Below, piece by piece: positions 20,365 to 29,457 of a DNA stretch of 64,000 nt. Source of the stretch: Methylorubrum zatmanii (lineage in GTDB: Bacteria; Pseudomonadota; Alphaproteobacteria; Rhizobiales; Beijerinckiaceae); contig NZ_NKUI01000002.1 of the NCBI RefSeq assembly GCF_014845115.1, forward strand, positions 1 through 64,000, in the 5' to 3' direction. The notes beneath the pieces are model-generated. The model made no database searches and was not told where the DNA came from. It saw only the letters and a list, made by a program, of their open reading frames with translations. Position numbers and translations under genes: made by a program. Position 1 is the stretch's first letter. Every line of letters begins with the position of its first letter.

Positions 20365-22317
20365 TCAACCCGCCTGCTTTACGCGCATGTACCATTCCAC
20401 CAGCCGCCGGACCTGCCGCTCGGTGTACCCACGGTCGGTCATCCGGTCGACGAACTCGCCGTGCTTCTTCTCGGTCTCGCTGTCCTTCTTGGACCCAAAC
20501 GAGATCACGGGCAGCAGTTCCTCGACTTGGCTGAACATGCGCCGCTCGATCACCTCGCGCAGCTTCTCGTAGGAGGTCCAGGACGGGTTGCGCCCGCCGT
20601 GCTGCGCCCGCGAGCGCAGCGCGAATTTCACCACCTCGTTGCGGAAATCCTTCGGATTGGCGATGCCGGCGGGCTTCTCGATCTTGGTCAGCTCCTGGTT
20701 CAGAAGCTCCCGGTTGAGAAGCTGGCCGGTCTCGGCGTCCTTGAAGTCCTGATCCTCGATCCAGGCATCGGCGTAGTCGATGTAGCGATCGAACAGGTTC
20801 TGGCCGTAATCGTGGTAGGATTCGAGATAGGCCTTCTGGATCTCGTGGCCGATGAACTCGGCGTAGCGCGGCGCGAGCTCGGTCTTGATGAACTCCATGT
20901 ACCGCTTCTCGGTTTCCGGCGGCAGCTGCTCGCGCCGGATCGCCTGTTCCAGCACGTACATCAGATGCACCGGATCGGCCGAGACCTCGGTGGTGTCGTG
21001 GTTGAAGGTCGCGGCCAGCACCTTGAAGGCGAAGCGGGTCGAGATCCCGTCCATGCCCTCGTCGACGCCGGCGGTGTCCTTGTATTCCTGCATCGAGCGG
21101 GCGCGCGGATCGACCTCGCGAAGGCTCTCGCCGTCATAGACCCGCATCTTCGAGAACAGGTTCGAGTTGGCGTGCTCGCGCAAGCGCGAGAGCACCGAGA
21201 AGCGGGCCAGCATCTCCAGCGTGCCGGGGGCGCAGGCGGCCTGCGACAGCTCGGAGCCCGAGATCAGCTTCTCGTAGATGCGCTGCTCCTCCGTGACCCG
21301 GAGGCAGTAGGGCACCTTGATCACGTAGATCCGGTCGATGAAGGCTTCGTTGTTCTTGTTGGTCTTGAACGACTGCCATTCGGCCTCGTTCGAGTGCGCC
21401 AGGATCACCCCGGTGAAGGGGATCGCGCCGATATTCTCGGTGCCGACATAGTTGCCCTCCTGCGTCGCCGTGAGCAGGGGGTGCAGCATCTTGATCGGCG
21501 CCTTGAACATCTCGACGAATTCGAGAACGCCCTGGTTCGCCCGGTTGAGGCCGCCGGAATAGGAATAGGCGTCCGGATCGGCCTGGGAGAGGGTTTCGAG
21601 CCGGCGGATATCGACCTTGCCGACGAGGGAGGAGATGTCCTGGTTGTTCTCGTCCCCCGGCTCGGTCTTGGCGATGGCGATCTGGCGCAGGCGCGACGGC
21701 CGCACCTTGATCACCTTGAAGCGGGAGATGTCGCCGTCGAACTCGTCGAGGCGCTTCAGGGCCCAGGGGCTCATCAGGCCGGTGAGGCGGCGGCGGGGAA
21801 TGCCGAAGCGCTCCTCGATCTCCCGGCCCATCGTTTCGGGATCGAACAGCCCGAGCGGGCTCTCGAAGACCGGCGAGATCTCGTCGCCCGCCTTCAGCAC
21901 GTAGATCGGATGAACTTCCATCAGCGCCTTGAGGCGCTCGGCGAGGGACGATTTGCCACCGCCGACCGGGCCGAGGAGGTAGAGGATCTGCTTGCGCTCC
22001 TCCAACCCCTGCGCGGCGTGGCGGAAGAACGAGACGATCCGCTCGATCGTCTCCTCCATGCCGTAGAACTCGGCGAAGGCCGGATAGACCCGGATCGTGC
22101 GGTTCATGAACACGCGGCCGAGGCGGGAATCCTTGGCGGTATCCACCATCTCCGGCTGGCCGATCGCGTCGAGGATGCGCTCGGCGGCGCTCGCATACAT
22201 CAGCGGATTGTCGCGGCAGGCTTCGAGGTATTCGGAGAGCGTCATCTCCGTGTCGCGGCGCGCTTCGTAACCGCGAGCGAAGCTCTGGAACAGGTCGTTC
22301 GTCGAGTGCAGCGGCAT
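20365..22317 (-). CDS. prkA: PrkA family serine protein kinase / AAA+ protein
   Basis: 650 residues, the usual PrkA/YeaG length. The N-terminal AAA-like domain has Walker A LLGPVGGGKSSLAERL near residues 110-122. The C-terminal region is the PrkA-specific kinase-like domain (ending MTDRGYTERQVRRLVEWYMR). GENN-type and HSNEAEWQSFKTNKNNEAFI blocks are conserved in the family. Start ATG 22317 is preceded by GAAGGGGGT. It is first of the prkA-yeaH-spoVR module, which in other bacteria responds to starvation and stress. About 250 bp upstream is gene-free and should hold its promoter; no clear promoter motif was picked. Confidence 0.96.
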   Translation of the reverse strand: MPLHSTNDLFQSFARGYEARRDTEMTLSEYLEACRDNPLMYASAAERILDAIGQPEMVDTAKDSRLGRVFMNRTIRVYPAFAEFYGMEETIERIVSFFRHAAQGLEERKQILYLLGPVGGGKSSLAERLKALMEVHPIYVLKAGDEISPVFESPLGLFDPETMGREIEERFGIPRRRLTGLMSPWALKRLDEFDGDISRFKVIKVRPSRLRQIAIAKTEPGDENNQDISSLVGKVDIRRLETLSQADPDAYSYSGGLNRANQGVLEFVEMFKAPIKMLHPLLTATQEGNYVGTENIGAIPFTGVILAHSNEAEWQSFKTNKNNEAFIDRIYVIKVPYCLRVTEEQRIYEKLISGSELSQAACAPGTLEMLARFSVLSRLREHANSNLFSKMRVYDGESLREVDPRARSMQEYKDTAGVDEGMDGISTRFAFKVLAATFNHDTTEVSADPVHLMYVLEQAIRREQLPPETEKRYMEFIKTELAPRYAEFIGHEIQKAYLESYHDYGQNLFDRYIDYADAWIEDQDFKDAETGQLLNRELLNQELTKIEKPAGIANPKDFRNEVVKFALRSRAQHGGRNPSWTSYEKLREVIERRMFSQVEELLPVISFGSKKDSETEKKHGEFVDRMTDRGYTERQVRRLVEWYMRVKQAG

Positions 22318-22568
22318 TCGAACACCCCCTTCAGGCTGATGACAGCTTCATCCTGTCTCGGGTTGGATGCAACCGACATTGCGGGTTTTGTCGCACCGCC
22401 CACAGCAGGGCGGATCGGCGTGTGAAACGGGTCACACTCCAAGCATCGCCTGGATTTAGGGCGACCTTAACCCACCCCGTGGCAGAGGACCGCTGGCGGT
22501 CTCGACGCTGGTTCGGGCGGCTCTGCTCGCTGCAATGCAGCATCGCGAGGCCGCCCTTCGTGGGACGA

Positions 22569-23027
22569 TCAGAGATCGGTCGTGCTCTTCTTCTCGTCCT
22601 TCGGCTTGTCGTCCTTGCCGACGGTGATGCGGATATCGCGTTTCTCGACCTCGCCGTCGGAATTCTTGATCTCGACCACGACACCGTCCGGGCCGGTATA
22701 GCCGCTATTGGGCTGGTAGAAGATCGCCTGGACCTCGGCATCCTTGTTGGGGCAGCGATATTTGGCCGGGGTCTTGAGCTTTCCGGCCTTGGTGATGAGC
22801 GAGCCGGATTTCGGCGGCGTCGTCACCTTGATCTCGGGCATCGGCCCGGTCGAGCAATCCTTCTTCAGGTTCGGCACGATGACGAGGCGGGCCTGTTTGC
22901 CGGCGGGCACGGTCTCGCTGCGGGTGACGGTGGTCTGCGCGAGCGCCGGACCGGCGCAGCAGAGCCAGACAGCCGCGAGGGCGGCGGGGGCCGCGATCGG
23001 TCTCGAAACGAGGGTCAGCGCATCCAT
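22569..23027 (-). CDS. Small secreted protein, unknown function
   Basis: A 152-residue protein with an N-terminal signal peptide ending ...CCAGPALAQ (cleavage about residue 31). The mature part is about 120 residues, beta-rich by inspection: ETVPAGKQARLVIVPNLKKD, TPPKSGSLITKAGKLKTPAK, YQPNSGYTGPDGVVVEIKNS. It finishes with a lysine/aspartate-rich tail. Two cysteines (in KKDCSTG and YRCPNKD) could form a disulfide in the periplasm. The Gly/Pro-spaced pattern resembles a single cadherin/Ig-like module, but the family was not recognised. Its minus-strand position 250 bp upstream of prkA suggests a separate transcript. Confidence 0.75.
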   Translation of the reverse strand: MDALTLVSRPIAAPAALAAVWLCCAGPALAQTTVTRSETVPAGKQARLVIVPNLKKDCSTGPMPEIKVTTPPKSGSLITKAGKLKTPAKYRCPNKDAEVQAIFYQPNSGYTGPDGVVVEIKNSDGEVEKRDIRITVGKDDKPKDEKKSTTDL

Positions 23028-23193
23028 CGGCGTTTCCTTGAGCGTCGTCTCACGCCCCGCAGGCTGAGGGCCGGTCGGTCCGGCCTCGGGGGAGCGTGCA
23101 GCCGGGCATGTGGGGTCGGAACGTCTCCGCGTCGAGGATCGATCCCGATTCCGATGCTGCGCCGCCCCGGAACGCGACGGGGTGAGGCGCGGC

Positions 23194-23613
23194 TCAGTGC
23201 TGGAGCGCGGCGGCGACAGCCCCGGTCACGCGGGCGATCTGTGCCGCGTCGAGTTGTCCGGCCAGGGCTTTCGCCAGGGCCTGCTCGACCCGCTCGCGCT
23301 CGCCGAGATCGGCGAAGGGCGTTGAGGGGATGTCGGTGTCGGCGAGGTCGCAGGCCCGGCGGATGGTCTCGGCGGCCTTGAGCAGGGTTCCACGATCGCT
23401 CGGGCCCATATCCCAGAGGGGGGCCCGGAGGCGGCTGATGACCCGCCGGGCGTCGCGGTAATCCCGATCGATGGTGGTCGAGGCCTCGATCTGGCTGACG
23501 AGGAACATCAGCTCGAGCACCTCGTTGGCGGCCTCCGGGCAAACGCGCACGATCCGCATCAGGCGGGCGATGAGCTCCTGGGTTGGAGACATCCTGGGGG
23601 GAGGGGAGGCCAT
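23194..23613 (-). CDS. Conserved-looking hypothetical helical protein
   Basis: 139 residues, no family recognised. The sequence is all-helical by inspection: ELIARLMRIVRVCPEAANEV, EASTTIDRDYRDARRVISRL and RERVEQALAKALAGQLDAAQ. Cytosolic, no signal peptide. The ATG at 23613 is preferred over the one at 23592 because GAGG lies just upstream of it. It follows merR on the same strand after about 130 bp, which contain no recognisable feature. Confidence 0.6.
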   Translation of the reverse strand: MASPPPRMSPTQELIARLMRIVRVCPEAANEVLELMFLVSQIEASTTIDRDYRDARRVISRLRAPLWDMGPSDRGTLLKAAETIRRACDLADTDIPSTPFADLGERERVEQALAKALAGQLDAAQIARVTGAVAAALQH

Positions 23614-23743
23614 GGCGCCTCAACGCGGGGGCGCCGGTAAAGTTCAGGTTGGCCGGCCTATGGCAGGAAGCAAAAATCCGCGAGGCCAGCCAATGCCTTG
23701 CGCGCAAGCAAGTTACAGTATCCGCATCTGAGGTCGCCGGCCC

Positions 23744-24235
23744 TCAGGCCGCGCTTGCCGCCTCGGGATCGGCCGCATCGAGGCCCGCGAGCAGAGCCCG
23801 GCAGGCGCGCAGGTCGGCAAGCGCCTCCTCCAGGGCGCGGCGATCCGAGGCCGCCGCCTCAAGGGTGTCGAGATCGCGTTCCGCGCCGGTCGGCGCGCCG
23901 GCCTCCTCCTCGCCTCGGCCCACGGCCTGGACGAAGCGGACGCCGTTCTCCTTGAGGATGCGCTGGGCGCCACGAATGGTGTAGCCCTGCCCGTGCAGCA
24001 GCCGCCGCACGCCTCTGAGCAGATCGACATCGTCGGGGCGGTAATAGCGCCGGCCGCCGGCCCGCTTCAGCGGCTTGATCTGGCTGAAGCGACTCTCCCA
24101 GAAGCGCAGGACGTGCTGCGGCACGCCGAGATCCTCGGAGACCTCGGTGATGGTGCGGAAGGCCCCGGGATGCTTCTCGCCGCGCTCCTCATCGGCAGCC
24201 GCTTCGAGGGCGGGGGATTCGAGCGGCAGTCCCAT
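23744..24235 (-). CDS. MerR family transcriptional regulator
   Basis: A 163-residue regulator. The MerR-type winged helix-turn-helix spans about residues 26-95: [61 protein letters not shown] helical C-terminal tail lacks the metal-binding cysteines of classical MerR proteins. The gene directly follows ihfA, 62 bp apart. This merR-after-ihfA position is conserved across Rhizobiales, but the target genes are unknown. Confidence 0.9.
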   Translation of the reverse strand: MGLPLESPALEAAADEERGEKHPGAFRTITEVSEDLGVPQHVLRFWESRFSQIKPLKRAGGRRYYRPDDVDLLRGVRRLLHGQGYTIRGAQRILKENGVRFVQAVGRGEEEAGAPTGAERDLDTLEAAASDRRALEEALADLRACRALLAGLDAADPEAASAA

Positions 24236-24297
24236 GGCAGCGCCTCAATCCATTGTCCGGCGGACACGCGGCACGCGGCCGAGAAAACCCGCCCGGA

Positions 24298-24624
24298 TCA
24301 TTCGTCCTCGTCGGTGTCGTGCCCGTTGACATGGCCGCCGTTGATGCGGGCCTTGAGCACGTTTGAGGGTTTGAACACCATCACCTGGCGCGGCTCGATC
24401 TCGACCTCGACGCCGGTCTTCGGGTTGCGGCCGATCCGCTTGCCCTTGGAGCGCACGACGAAGGAGCCGAACGAGGACAGCTTCACCGTCTCGCCCGACG
24501 ACAGGCAGTTGCAGATCTCGGCGAGCACCGTCTCGACCAGGGCCGCCGATTCGGCCCGCGAGAGGCCGACCTGCTGGTAGACGGCCTCGCTCAAATCTGC
24601 GCGTGTGACCGTCTTGCCTGCCAT
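24298..24624 (-). CDS. ihfA: Integration host factor alpha subunit
   Basis: A 108-residue DNA-bending protein of the HU/IHF family. [20 protein letters not shown] starts the dimerisation helices. [20 protein letters not shown] plus the adjacent [17 protein letters not shown] forms the beta-arm with the intercalating proline (RNPKTG). IHF-alpha pairs with IHF-beta to bend DNA at promoters, recombination sites and origins. An acidic C-terminal tail (HDTDEDE) extends beyond the E. coli length. It lies 123 bp downstream of fabH, as in related genomes. Confidence 0.95.
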   Translation of the reverse strand: MAGKTVTRADLSEAVYQQVGLSRAESAALVETVLAEICNCLSSGETVKLSSFGSFVVRSKGKRIGRNPKTGVEVEIEPRQVMVFKPSNVLKARINGGHVNGHDTDEDE

Positions 24625-24747
24625 GCGCTCCCCCTTGCAGCCGAGTCGGGCCCCGCCGCGTATCTCTATGATCGGACACGCTAATCGGCAGACGGGCGAT
24701 GGTCAACCGAACCTTGCGGTTGACAGGAAATGGGTGTGTTGCGCGCC

Positions 24748-25728
24748 TCACCAGCGGATGAGCGCGGCCCCCCAGGTGAAGCCGCCACCGATCGCCTCGA
24801 TCATCACGAGGTCGCCCTCGCGGATGCGCCCGTCCTTGCGCGCCGCGTCGAGCGCCAGGGGAATCGAGGCGGCCGATGTGTTGCCGTGCCGGTCGACGGT
24901 GAGCACCACCTTCTCACGGGCGATGCCGAGCTTGTCGGCCGAGGCCTCGATGATCCGGCGGTTGGCTTGGTGCGGCACGAACCACGACAGGTCGTCCGCT
25001 GTCATGCCCGAGGCGCGAAAAGCTTCCTCGATCACATCGGTGACCGAGCCGACCGCGAATCGGAACACCTCCCGGCCCTCCATCCGCAGCTTGCCGGTGG
25101 TGCCGGTCGAGCCGGGGCCGCCATCGACGTAGAGTTTGCTGCGGTGGCGCCCGTCCGAGCGCAGGCAGCTCGCGAGCACGCCGCGGTCGTCCTTGGTGCC
25201 CGCGCCCTCGCGCGCTTCCAGCACGATGGCGCCCGCGCCGTCGCCGAACAGCACGCAGGTGGTGCGGTCCTCCCAGTCGAGCAGCCGGGAGAAGGTCTCG
25301 GCCCCGATGACGAGGGCGCGCTTGGCGCCGCCGGTCGAGAGGAAGCGGTCGGCGGTGGCGACGGCGTAGACGAAGCCGGCGCAGACCGCCTGAAGGTCGA
25401 AAGCGAAGCCGCCCTCGATCCCGAGCGCCGCCTGGATCTGGGTGGCGGTGGAGGGGAAGGTGTGGTCCGGTGTCGAGGTCGCGCAGATCACGAGGTCGAT
25501 GTCGGCGGGCGAGAGCCCCGCATCGTCCAGGGCCGCCAGGGCGGCGCGGGTGCCGAGCACCGAGGTGGTCTCATCCGCCCGCGCGATGTGGCGCTGGCGG
25601 ATGCCGGTGCGCTGCACGATCCACTCGTCGGAGGTCTCGATTCCCCGCTCGGCCAGCTCGGTATTGGTGACGATAGTGTCCGGCAGGTACGCCCCGCATC
25701 CGGCCACGACGGAGCGCCATTGCGCCAT
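24748..25728 (-). CDS. fabH: 3-oxoacyl-[ACP] synthase III (KAS III)
   Basis: Initiates fatty acid synthesis by condensing acetyl-CoA with malonyl-ACP. 326 residues from the ATG at 25728. The full catalytic triad is visible: Cys116 in [12 protein letters not shown], His253 in [12 protein letters not shown] and Asn283 in [14 protein letters not shown]. It ends [16 protein letters not shown], the typical FabH C-terminus. It follows plsX by 50 bp on the same strand, linking phospholipid and fatty acid synthesis. Confidence 0.97.
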   Translation of the reverse strand: MAQWRSVVAGCGAYLPDTIVTNTELAERGIETSDEWIVQRTGIRQRHIARADETTSVLGTRAALAALDDAGLSPADIDLVICATSTPDHTFPSTATQIQAALGIEGGFAFDLQAVCAGFVYAVATADRFLSTGGAKRALVIGAETFSRLLDWEDRTTCVLFGDGAGAIVLEAREGAGTKDDRGVLASCLRSDGRHRSKLYVDGGPGSTGTTGKLRMEGREVFRFAVGSVTDVIEEAFRASGMTADDLSWFVPHQANRRIIEASADKLGIAREKVVLTVDRHGNTSAASIPLALDAARKDGRIREGDLVMIEAIGGGFTWGAALIRW

Positions 25729-25778
25729 CAGATCCGTCCCTTTCTCACTTCGTGTCGCGCCGGTCTCGCGTCCGGCGG

Positions 25779-26813
25779 TCAGGCCGGCGCGACCGCCGGC
25801 GTCTGCTCCAGCATGTCCCGGATCGTGCGCATCAGGTCGTGACGGGCCATGTCGTGGGCAAGATCGACCGCGGCGGCGAATCCTTGTGCGTTCTCCGAGC
25901 CGTGGCTCTTGATGACGATGCCTTCCAGCCCGAGGAACACGCCGCCATTGGCGCGGCTCGGGTTCATCTTCTCCCGCAGGGCCGCGAAGGCCTGCCGGGC
26001 GAACAGGTAGCCGATCTTCGCCGACAGGGTACGCCCCATCGCGGCCTTGAGATAGGCGCCGATCTGCTTGGCGGTGCCTTCCGCGGTCTTGAGGGCGATG
26101 TTGCCGGTGAAGCCCTCGGTCACCACCACGTCGGTGGTGCCGCGGCCGAGATCGGTGCCCTCGACGAAGCCGTGATAGGTGAAATGCGCCGGCTCGCTCT
26201 CGCGCAGGAGGCGGGCGGCCTCCTTCACGGCCTCGTTGCCCTTCATCTCCTCGGTGCCGACATTGAGCAGGCCCACCGTCGGCCGGTCGAGGTCGAGCAC
26301 GATGCGGGCCATGGCCGCGCCCATCACCGCCATCTCGACGAGATGCTCGGCATCGGTGCCGATGGTGGCGCCGACATCGAGCACCACGCTCTCGCCGCGC
26401 ACCGTCGGCCACAGGCAGGCGATGGCCGGGCGCTCGATCCCGGCCATGGTCTTCAGGCAGATCTTCGACATCGCCATCAGCGCGCCGGTATTGCCGGCGG
26501 AGACGGCGGCCTGGGCCTCGCCGTCGCGCACCGCCTGGATCGCCCGCCACATCGAGGACTTGCCCCGGCCCTGGCGCACCGCCTGGCTCGGCTTGTCGTC
26601 CATGGCGACGGAGACGGTGGTGTGCCGGATCTCGACCGCATCCTTCAGGCGCGGCTCGGCCTCGACCAGGGGGCGCAGAACCGCCTCGTCGCCGAACATG
26701 ATGAAGCGGGTTTCGGGGTGCCGTTCACGGGCGATGGCCGCGCCGGGCACGACGGTCGCGGGGCCGTGATCGCCGCCCATGGCGTCGAGCGAGATGCAAA
26801 CGCGGTTCGACAT
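25779..26813 (-). CDS. plsX: Phosphate acyltransferase PlsX
   Basis: A 344-residue peripheral membrane enzyme converting acyl-ACP and phosphate to acyl-phosphate for glycerolipid synthesis. Signatures are [20 protein letters not shown] at the N-terminus, then [40 protein letters not shown] and [20 protein letters not shown]. It is followed by fabH 50 bp downstream and preceded by the DUF177 gene 159 bp upstream. Confidence 0.97.
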   Translation of the reverse strand: MSNRVCISLDAMGGDHGPATVVPGAAIARERHPETRFIMFGDEAVLRPLVEAEPRLKDAVEIRHTTVSVAMDDKPSQAVRQGRGKSSMWRAIQAVRDGEAQAAVSAGNTGALMAMSKICLKTMAGIERPAIACLWPTVRGESVVLDVGATIGTDAEHLVEMAVMGAAMARIVLDLDRPTVGLLNVGTEEMKGNEAVKEAARLLRESEPAHFTYHGFVEGTDLGRGTTDVVVTEGFTGNIALKTAEGTAKQIGAYLKAAMGRTLSAKIGYLFARQAFAALREKMNPSRANGGVFLGLEGIVIKSHGSENAQGFAAAVDLAHDMARHDLMRTIRDMLEQTPAVAPA

Positions 26814-26972
26814 GATTCCTTCGGGACGCCGCGAGGAGGGCCTGGGGAGAAGCGGGCGGGAGGGGCATCGCCGGCCCCGGACTCGGCGGCGCGCAAAATA
26901 GCGGCAGCGCCCGGCCGGGCAAACAAAAACTGAGACTTTCTTTCGCGGCGCGGATTCCGGGCGAAGCGGCGA

Positions 26973-27491
26973 TCAGCCCGGGTCGGATCCGAGCTTGCCG
27001 CGCAGGGCGGCGAGATCGGCGAAGGGCAGGGGCTCCTCGCCGACCGTCACCGTCTCGAAGGCGACGCCGGGCTTGCGCGGATAGGGATCGAGCCCCAGCG
27101 CCAGGAACTCCGCGGTCAGCACCCCGAAATCGATGCGCCCGTTCACGATCGGGTCGGGCAACTCGACATCCTCGGCCTCGGTGCCTTCCAGGATGTCGGC
27201 ATTGGTGAACTCGACCTCGACGGGCTCGGAGACCGTCGCCTCGAAGGGCTCCAGCGTCACGGTGCAGACCTGCGTCACCACGGCCTCGACCCGGCCCTCG
27301 GCCCGCAGCCGGGTCAGGGACCCGCTCAAGGAGAAGCGGCCGGTGAGGTCGCGGAGGGCGGGGATCTTGAAGTCGCGGGCCAGCGCCTCGCATTCCGCCG
27401 GGCTCGCCTCGACGACGATCTCGGCGCGATCCTTCGGCAGGCGCTCGACATTGATGGAGCGGGAGAGCGGACCCTCGGTTCTGGACGTCAT
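26973..27491 (-). CDS. YceD/DUF177 family protein
   Basis: A 172-residue member of the DUF177 family, which in most bacteria is linked to 23S rRNA/ribosome accumulation or sits beside rpmF-plsX. Conserved features are LTGRFSLSGSLTRLRAEGRV, VTQVCTVTLEPFEATVSEPV and the C-terminal GLDPYPRKPGVAFE. Here it lies upstream of plsX with no rpmF between. It overlaps the upstream chaperone gene by 4 bp (ATGA), indicating translational coupling. Confidence 0.88.
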   Translation of the reverse strand: MTSRTEGPLSRSINVERLPKDRAEIVVEASPAECEALARDFKIPALRDLTGRFSLSGSLTRLRAEGRVEAVVTQVCTVTLEPFEATVSEPVEVEFTNADILEGTEAEDVELPDPIVNGRIDFGVLTAEFLALGLDPYPRKPGVAFETVTVGEEPLPFADLAALRGKLGSDPG

Positions 27492-28054
27492 CGAATGTCT
27501 CCTGCGCCGGCTCGGGCGCCGTCCTCGGCCGGCTCGGGGAAGCGGGGGCCCTGCTCCAGCAGCCCGTCGAGATCCTGGGCCGAGAGGGCGGCGGCGGCCG
27601 CTTCGGCATAGGCGGCGAGCGGGCCGGCGGCGTCCGGATCGTCGCAGTCGAGCAGGTTGCGGGCGAGGGCGGCGGTGAGGGCGGCCCGGTCGCCGGCATC
27701 GAGCGCCGCGCCGTAGGCGCCGGCCCGGGCATAGAACGAGGCGCCGAGCTTCTTGATCCGCTTCGGCACCCCCATGTCGCCGATGCCGGTCTCGCGCAAA
27801 GCGGCGTCGAGCTGCAGGAAGACCGAATCGACCAGATCCTGCGCCACGTCCGCCGCCGGGGCCGGCAGCTGGCCGAGGCGGCGCAACACCAGGATCACGT
27901 GCAGGCTCAGGGCCTCGAACCGGCCCTCCACGGTGTCGGGCACCCCGAGGAGGGTGTAGAGGCCGGGCCGGCGCGCGGCCTCGCCGATCCGCCGGTGCAA
28001 GGCCTGGATCGTCTGGCGCCGCTGGCCGGCGCGGCGGAACAGCCCCGTGATCAT
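27488..28054 (-). CDS. Ubiquinol-cytochrome c reductase chaperone (CBP3/UQCC1 family)
   Basis: 188 residues from the ATG at 28054. The open frame extends upstream, but that part looks non-coding. Core features of the Cbp3 family are AARRPGLYTLLGVPDTVEGR, FEALSLHVILVLRRLGQL and DMGVPKRIKKLGASFYARAG. Mitochondrial Cbp3 assists cytochrome b synthesis and assembly in complex III; the bacterial homologue is inferred to act on the bc1 complex. It is divergent from bamE across 157 bp and overlaps the DUF177 start by 4 bp. Confidence 0.88.
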   Translation of the reverse strand: MITGLFRRAGQRRQTIQALHRRIGEAARRPGLYTLLGVPDTVEGRFEALSLHVILVLRRLGQLPAPAADVAQDLVDSVFLQLDAALRETGIGDMGVPKRIKKLGASFYARAGAYGAALDAGDRAALTAALARNLLDCDDPDAAGPLAAYAEAAAAALSAQDLDGLLEQGPRFPEPAEDGARAGAGDIR

Positions 28055-28211
28055 GCGGTCCACCGGATGGGCCGGCTCTGTGGCCGAGCTTGCCTTGTCA
28101 AAGCCATAACCCCGCGGTACGGCAACCGTGGACCAGGGTGCAAGTCCGAAGACGCGCGAGGCCAATCGCGCCGCGGATGTCGGCCCGCTTTGCAGGAAAT
28201 CAGGGGGGCCG

Positions 28212-28709
28212 ATGTCGCGCCGTCTCGTCTCGTCGCTTGCTCGCGTCGCCGTCCTCGGCTCCGTCGCGATCGGCGTCTCAGGCTGCATCGGCGAGGAGAT
28301 CCGCCACGGCTATCAGATCGATCAGGCGGCTCTGGCCACGGTCAAGCCGGGCATGAGCGCCGAGCAGGTGCTGCAGATCCTCGGCACCCCGTCCACCGTC
28401 TCCACGGTCGGCAACAAATCCTGGTACTACATCAGCCAGAACACCCGCCGCACGGTGATGTTCCTCGGCGAGCAGGTCGAGGACCAGAAGGTCACGGCGG
28501 TGTATTTCAACCAGGGCATGAGGGTCGAGCGCATCGCCCTGTACGGCCTGCAGGACGGCCGCGTGTTCGACTTCATCGAGCGCAAGACCCCGGCGAGCGG
28601 CGCCGACCGCGCCTTCCTCAGCCAGCTCTTCCGCGGCCTCACCCGCTACGAGCCGTTTGGCAGCGGCGCCGGCTCCTCGATCGTCCCCGGCGCCCGCGCG
28701 GGGCAGTGA
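28212..28709 (+). CDS. bamE: Outer membrane assembly factor BamE (SmpA/OmlA family)
   Basis: A 165-residue lipoprotein of the beta-barrel assembly machinery, starting at ATG 28212 with a GGGGGG-type ribosome site. The lipobox is VSGC (Cys about residue 25). The BamE fold motifs follow: TVKPGMSAEQVLQILGTPST, NKSWYYISQNTRRTVMFLGE and DQKVTAVYFNQGMRVERIAL. The C-terminus (about residues 120-165) is longer than in enterobacteria. Its last 64 bp overlap, tail to tail, the end of the HAD gene on the other strand. Confidence 0.93.
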   Translation: MSRRLVSSLARVAVLGSVAIGVSGCIGEEIRHGYQIDQAALATVKPGMSAEQVLQILGTPSTVSTVGNKSWYYISQNTRRTVMFLGEQVEDQKVTAVYFNQGMRVERIALYGLQDGRVFDFIERKTPASGADRAFLSQLFRGLTRYEPFGSGAGSSIVPGARAGQ

Positions 28710-29368
28710 GCGCGGCCCGTCAGGGCCGTTGCGACCTCCTCCACCCCGTCGAACAGAAAGGCCGGCTTCAGGCCGGCCAGGGCCTGCGGGCTGTTATAGC
28801 CCCAGGCCACCGCCGCGAAGGCGCATCCGGCCCGGGCCGCGGCCTCGCCGTCACGAATCTCGTCCCCCACCGCGAGCGTCGCGGCCGGCGGCACGCCCGC
28901 CTTGCGCGCGACGGATCGCAGGTGGCGCGCCTTGCCGAACAGCGAGGCGCCGCAGGCATAGTGCCGGATCAGGTCCGCCGAGGGCCCGAGCGCCCGCCGG
29001 ACATTCGCTTCGCTGTTGGAACTGACCACGGCCAGCCCGAGTCCGGCGGCATGGAGCCGGGCGAGCATCTCCGGCACGCCGGGGAACAGGCGCGTCGCGG
29101 CGGCGTCGCGGGTCGCCAGCGCCCGCATGTGGCGGGCGATCAGCGGCACCTTCCATCCCGGAATGCCGAGATCCCCCAGGATCGCCCGGGCGCCCAGGCT
29201 GCGCAGCCGCTCCGTCTCCCCCGCCTCGACCCTGCGGAAACGGTAGCGCTCGGCCACGGCGTTGAGGTTCGCGCAGAACCAGGGGAAGGTGTCGGCCAGC
29301 GTCCCGTCGAAATCGAAGGCCACGAGGCGGTAGGGGGAGGGGCCCGGCGAAGCGGCGACCTTCGGCAT
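28646..29368 (-). CDS. HAD family hydrolase (phosphoglycolate phosphatase-like)
   Basis: A 240-residue HAD phosphatase from the ATG at 29368. Motif I is VAFDFDGTLADTFPW (nucleophile Asp19, Asp21). Motif II is LAVVSSNSEANVRR, motif III is the Lys in GKARHLRSVARKAG, and motif IV is AVGDEIRDGEAAARAG. The cap domain is of the small helical type between motifs I and II, as in Gph and PpaX. The substrate is not determined. The last 21 codons (CPARAPGTIEEPAPLPNGS region) overlap the bamE 3' end on the opposite strand. An earlier in-frame stop is absent. Confidence 0.88.
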   Translation of the reverse strand: MPKVAASPGPSPYRLVAFDFDGTLADTFPWFCANLNAVAERYRFRRVEAGETERLRSLGARAILGDLGIPGWKVPLIARHMRALATRDAAATRLFPGVPEMLARLHAAGLGLAVVSSNSEANVRRALGPSADLIRHYACGASLFGKARHLRSVARKAGVPPAATLAVGDEIRDGEAAARAGCAFAAVAWGYNSPQALAGLKPAFLFDGVEEVATALTGRAHCPARAPGTIEEPAPLPNGS

Positions 29369-29386
29369 CGTGGCGTCTCTCCATGA

Positions 29387-29420
29387 CGAGGGCGGCCCCA
29401 CCGTCGCGGGGCCGCCCTCG
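29387..29420 (-). terminator. Strong hairpin downstream of the ene-reductase
   Basis: A perfect 13-bp GC-rich stem, CGAGGGCGGCCCC (29387-29399) and GGGGCCGCCCTCG (29408-29420), around an 8-base loop. It lies between the ene-reductase stop and the HAD start, both on the minus strand. It is likely a terminator for the reductase, although the T-run is absent. Confidence 0.6.
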
Positions 29421-29457
29421 TTCGGCGCGGATGTGAGGGGTGATCCTGCGGGCGGCG

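Noticed and set aside
17190-22425. Long plus-strand ORFs opposite spoVR-yeaH-prkA
   Set aside because: Low-complexity shadow products. The minus-strand proteins are unmistakable family members.
23614-23743. tRNA gene after merR, as seen beside ihfA-merR in some relatives
   Set aside because: No cloverleaf, TTCGA arm or acceptor pairing could be found in this gap.
24748-26550. 600-codon ORF suggesting a fusion in front of FabH
   Set aside because: The N-terminal part is an out-of-frame reading of plsX. FabH itself starts at ATG 25728.
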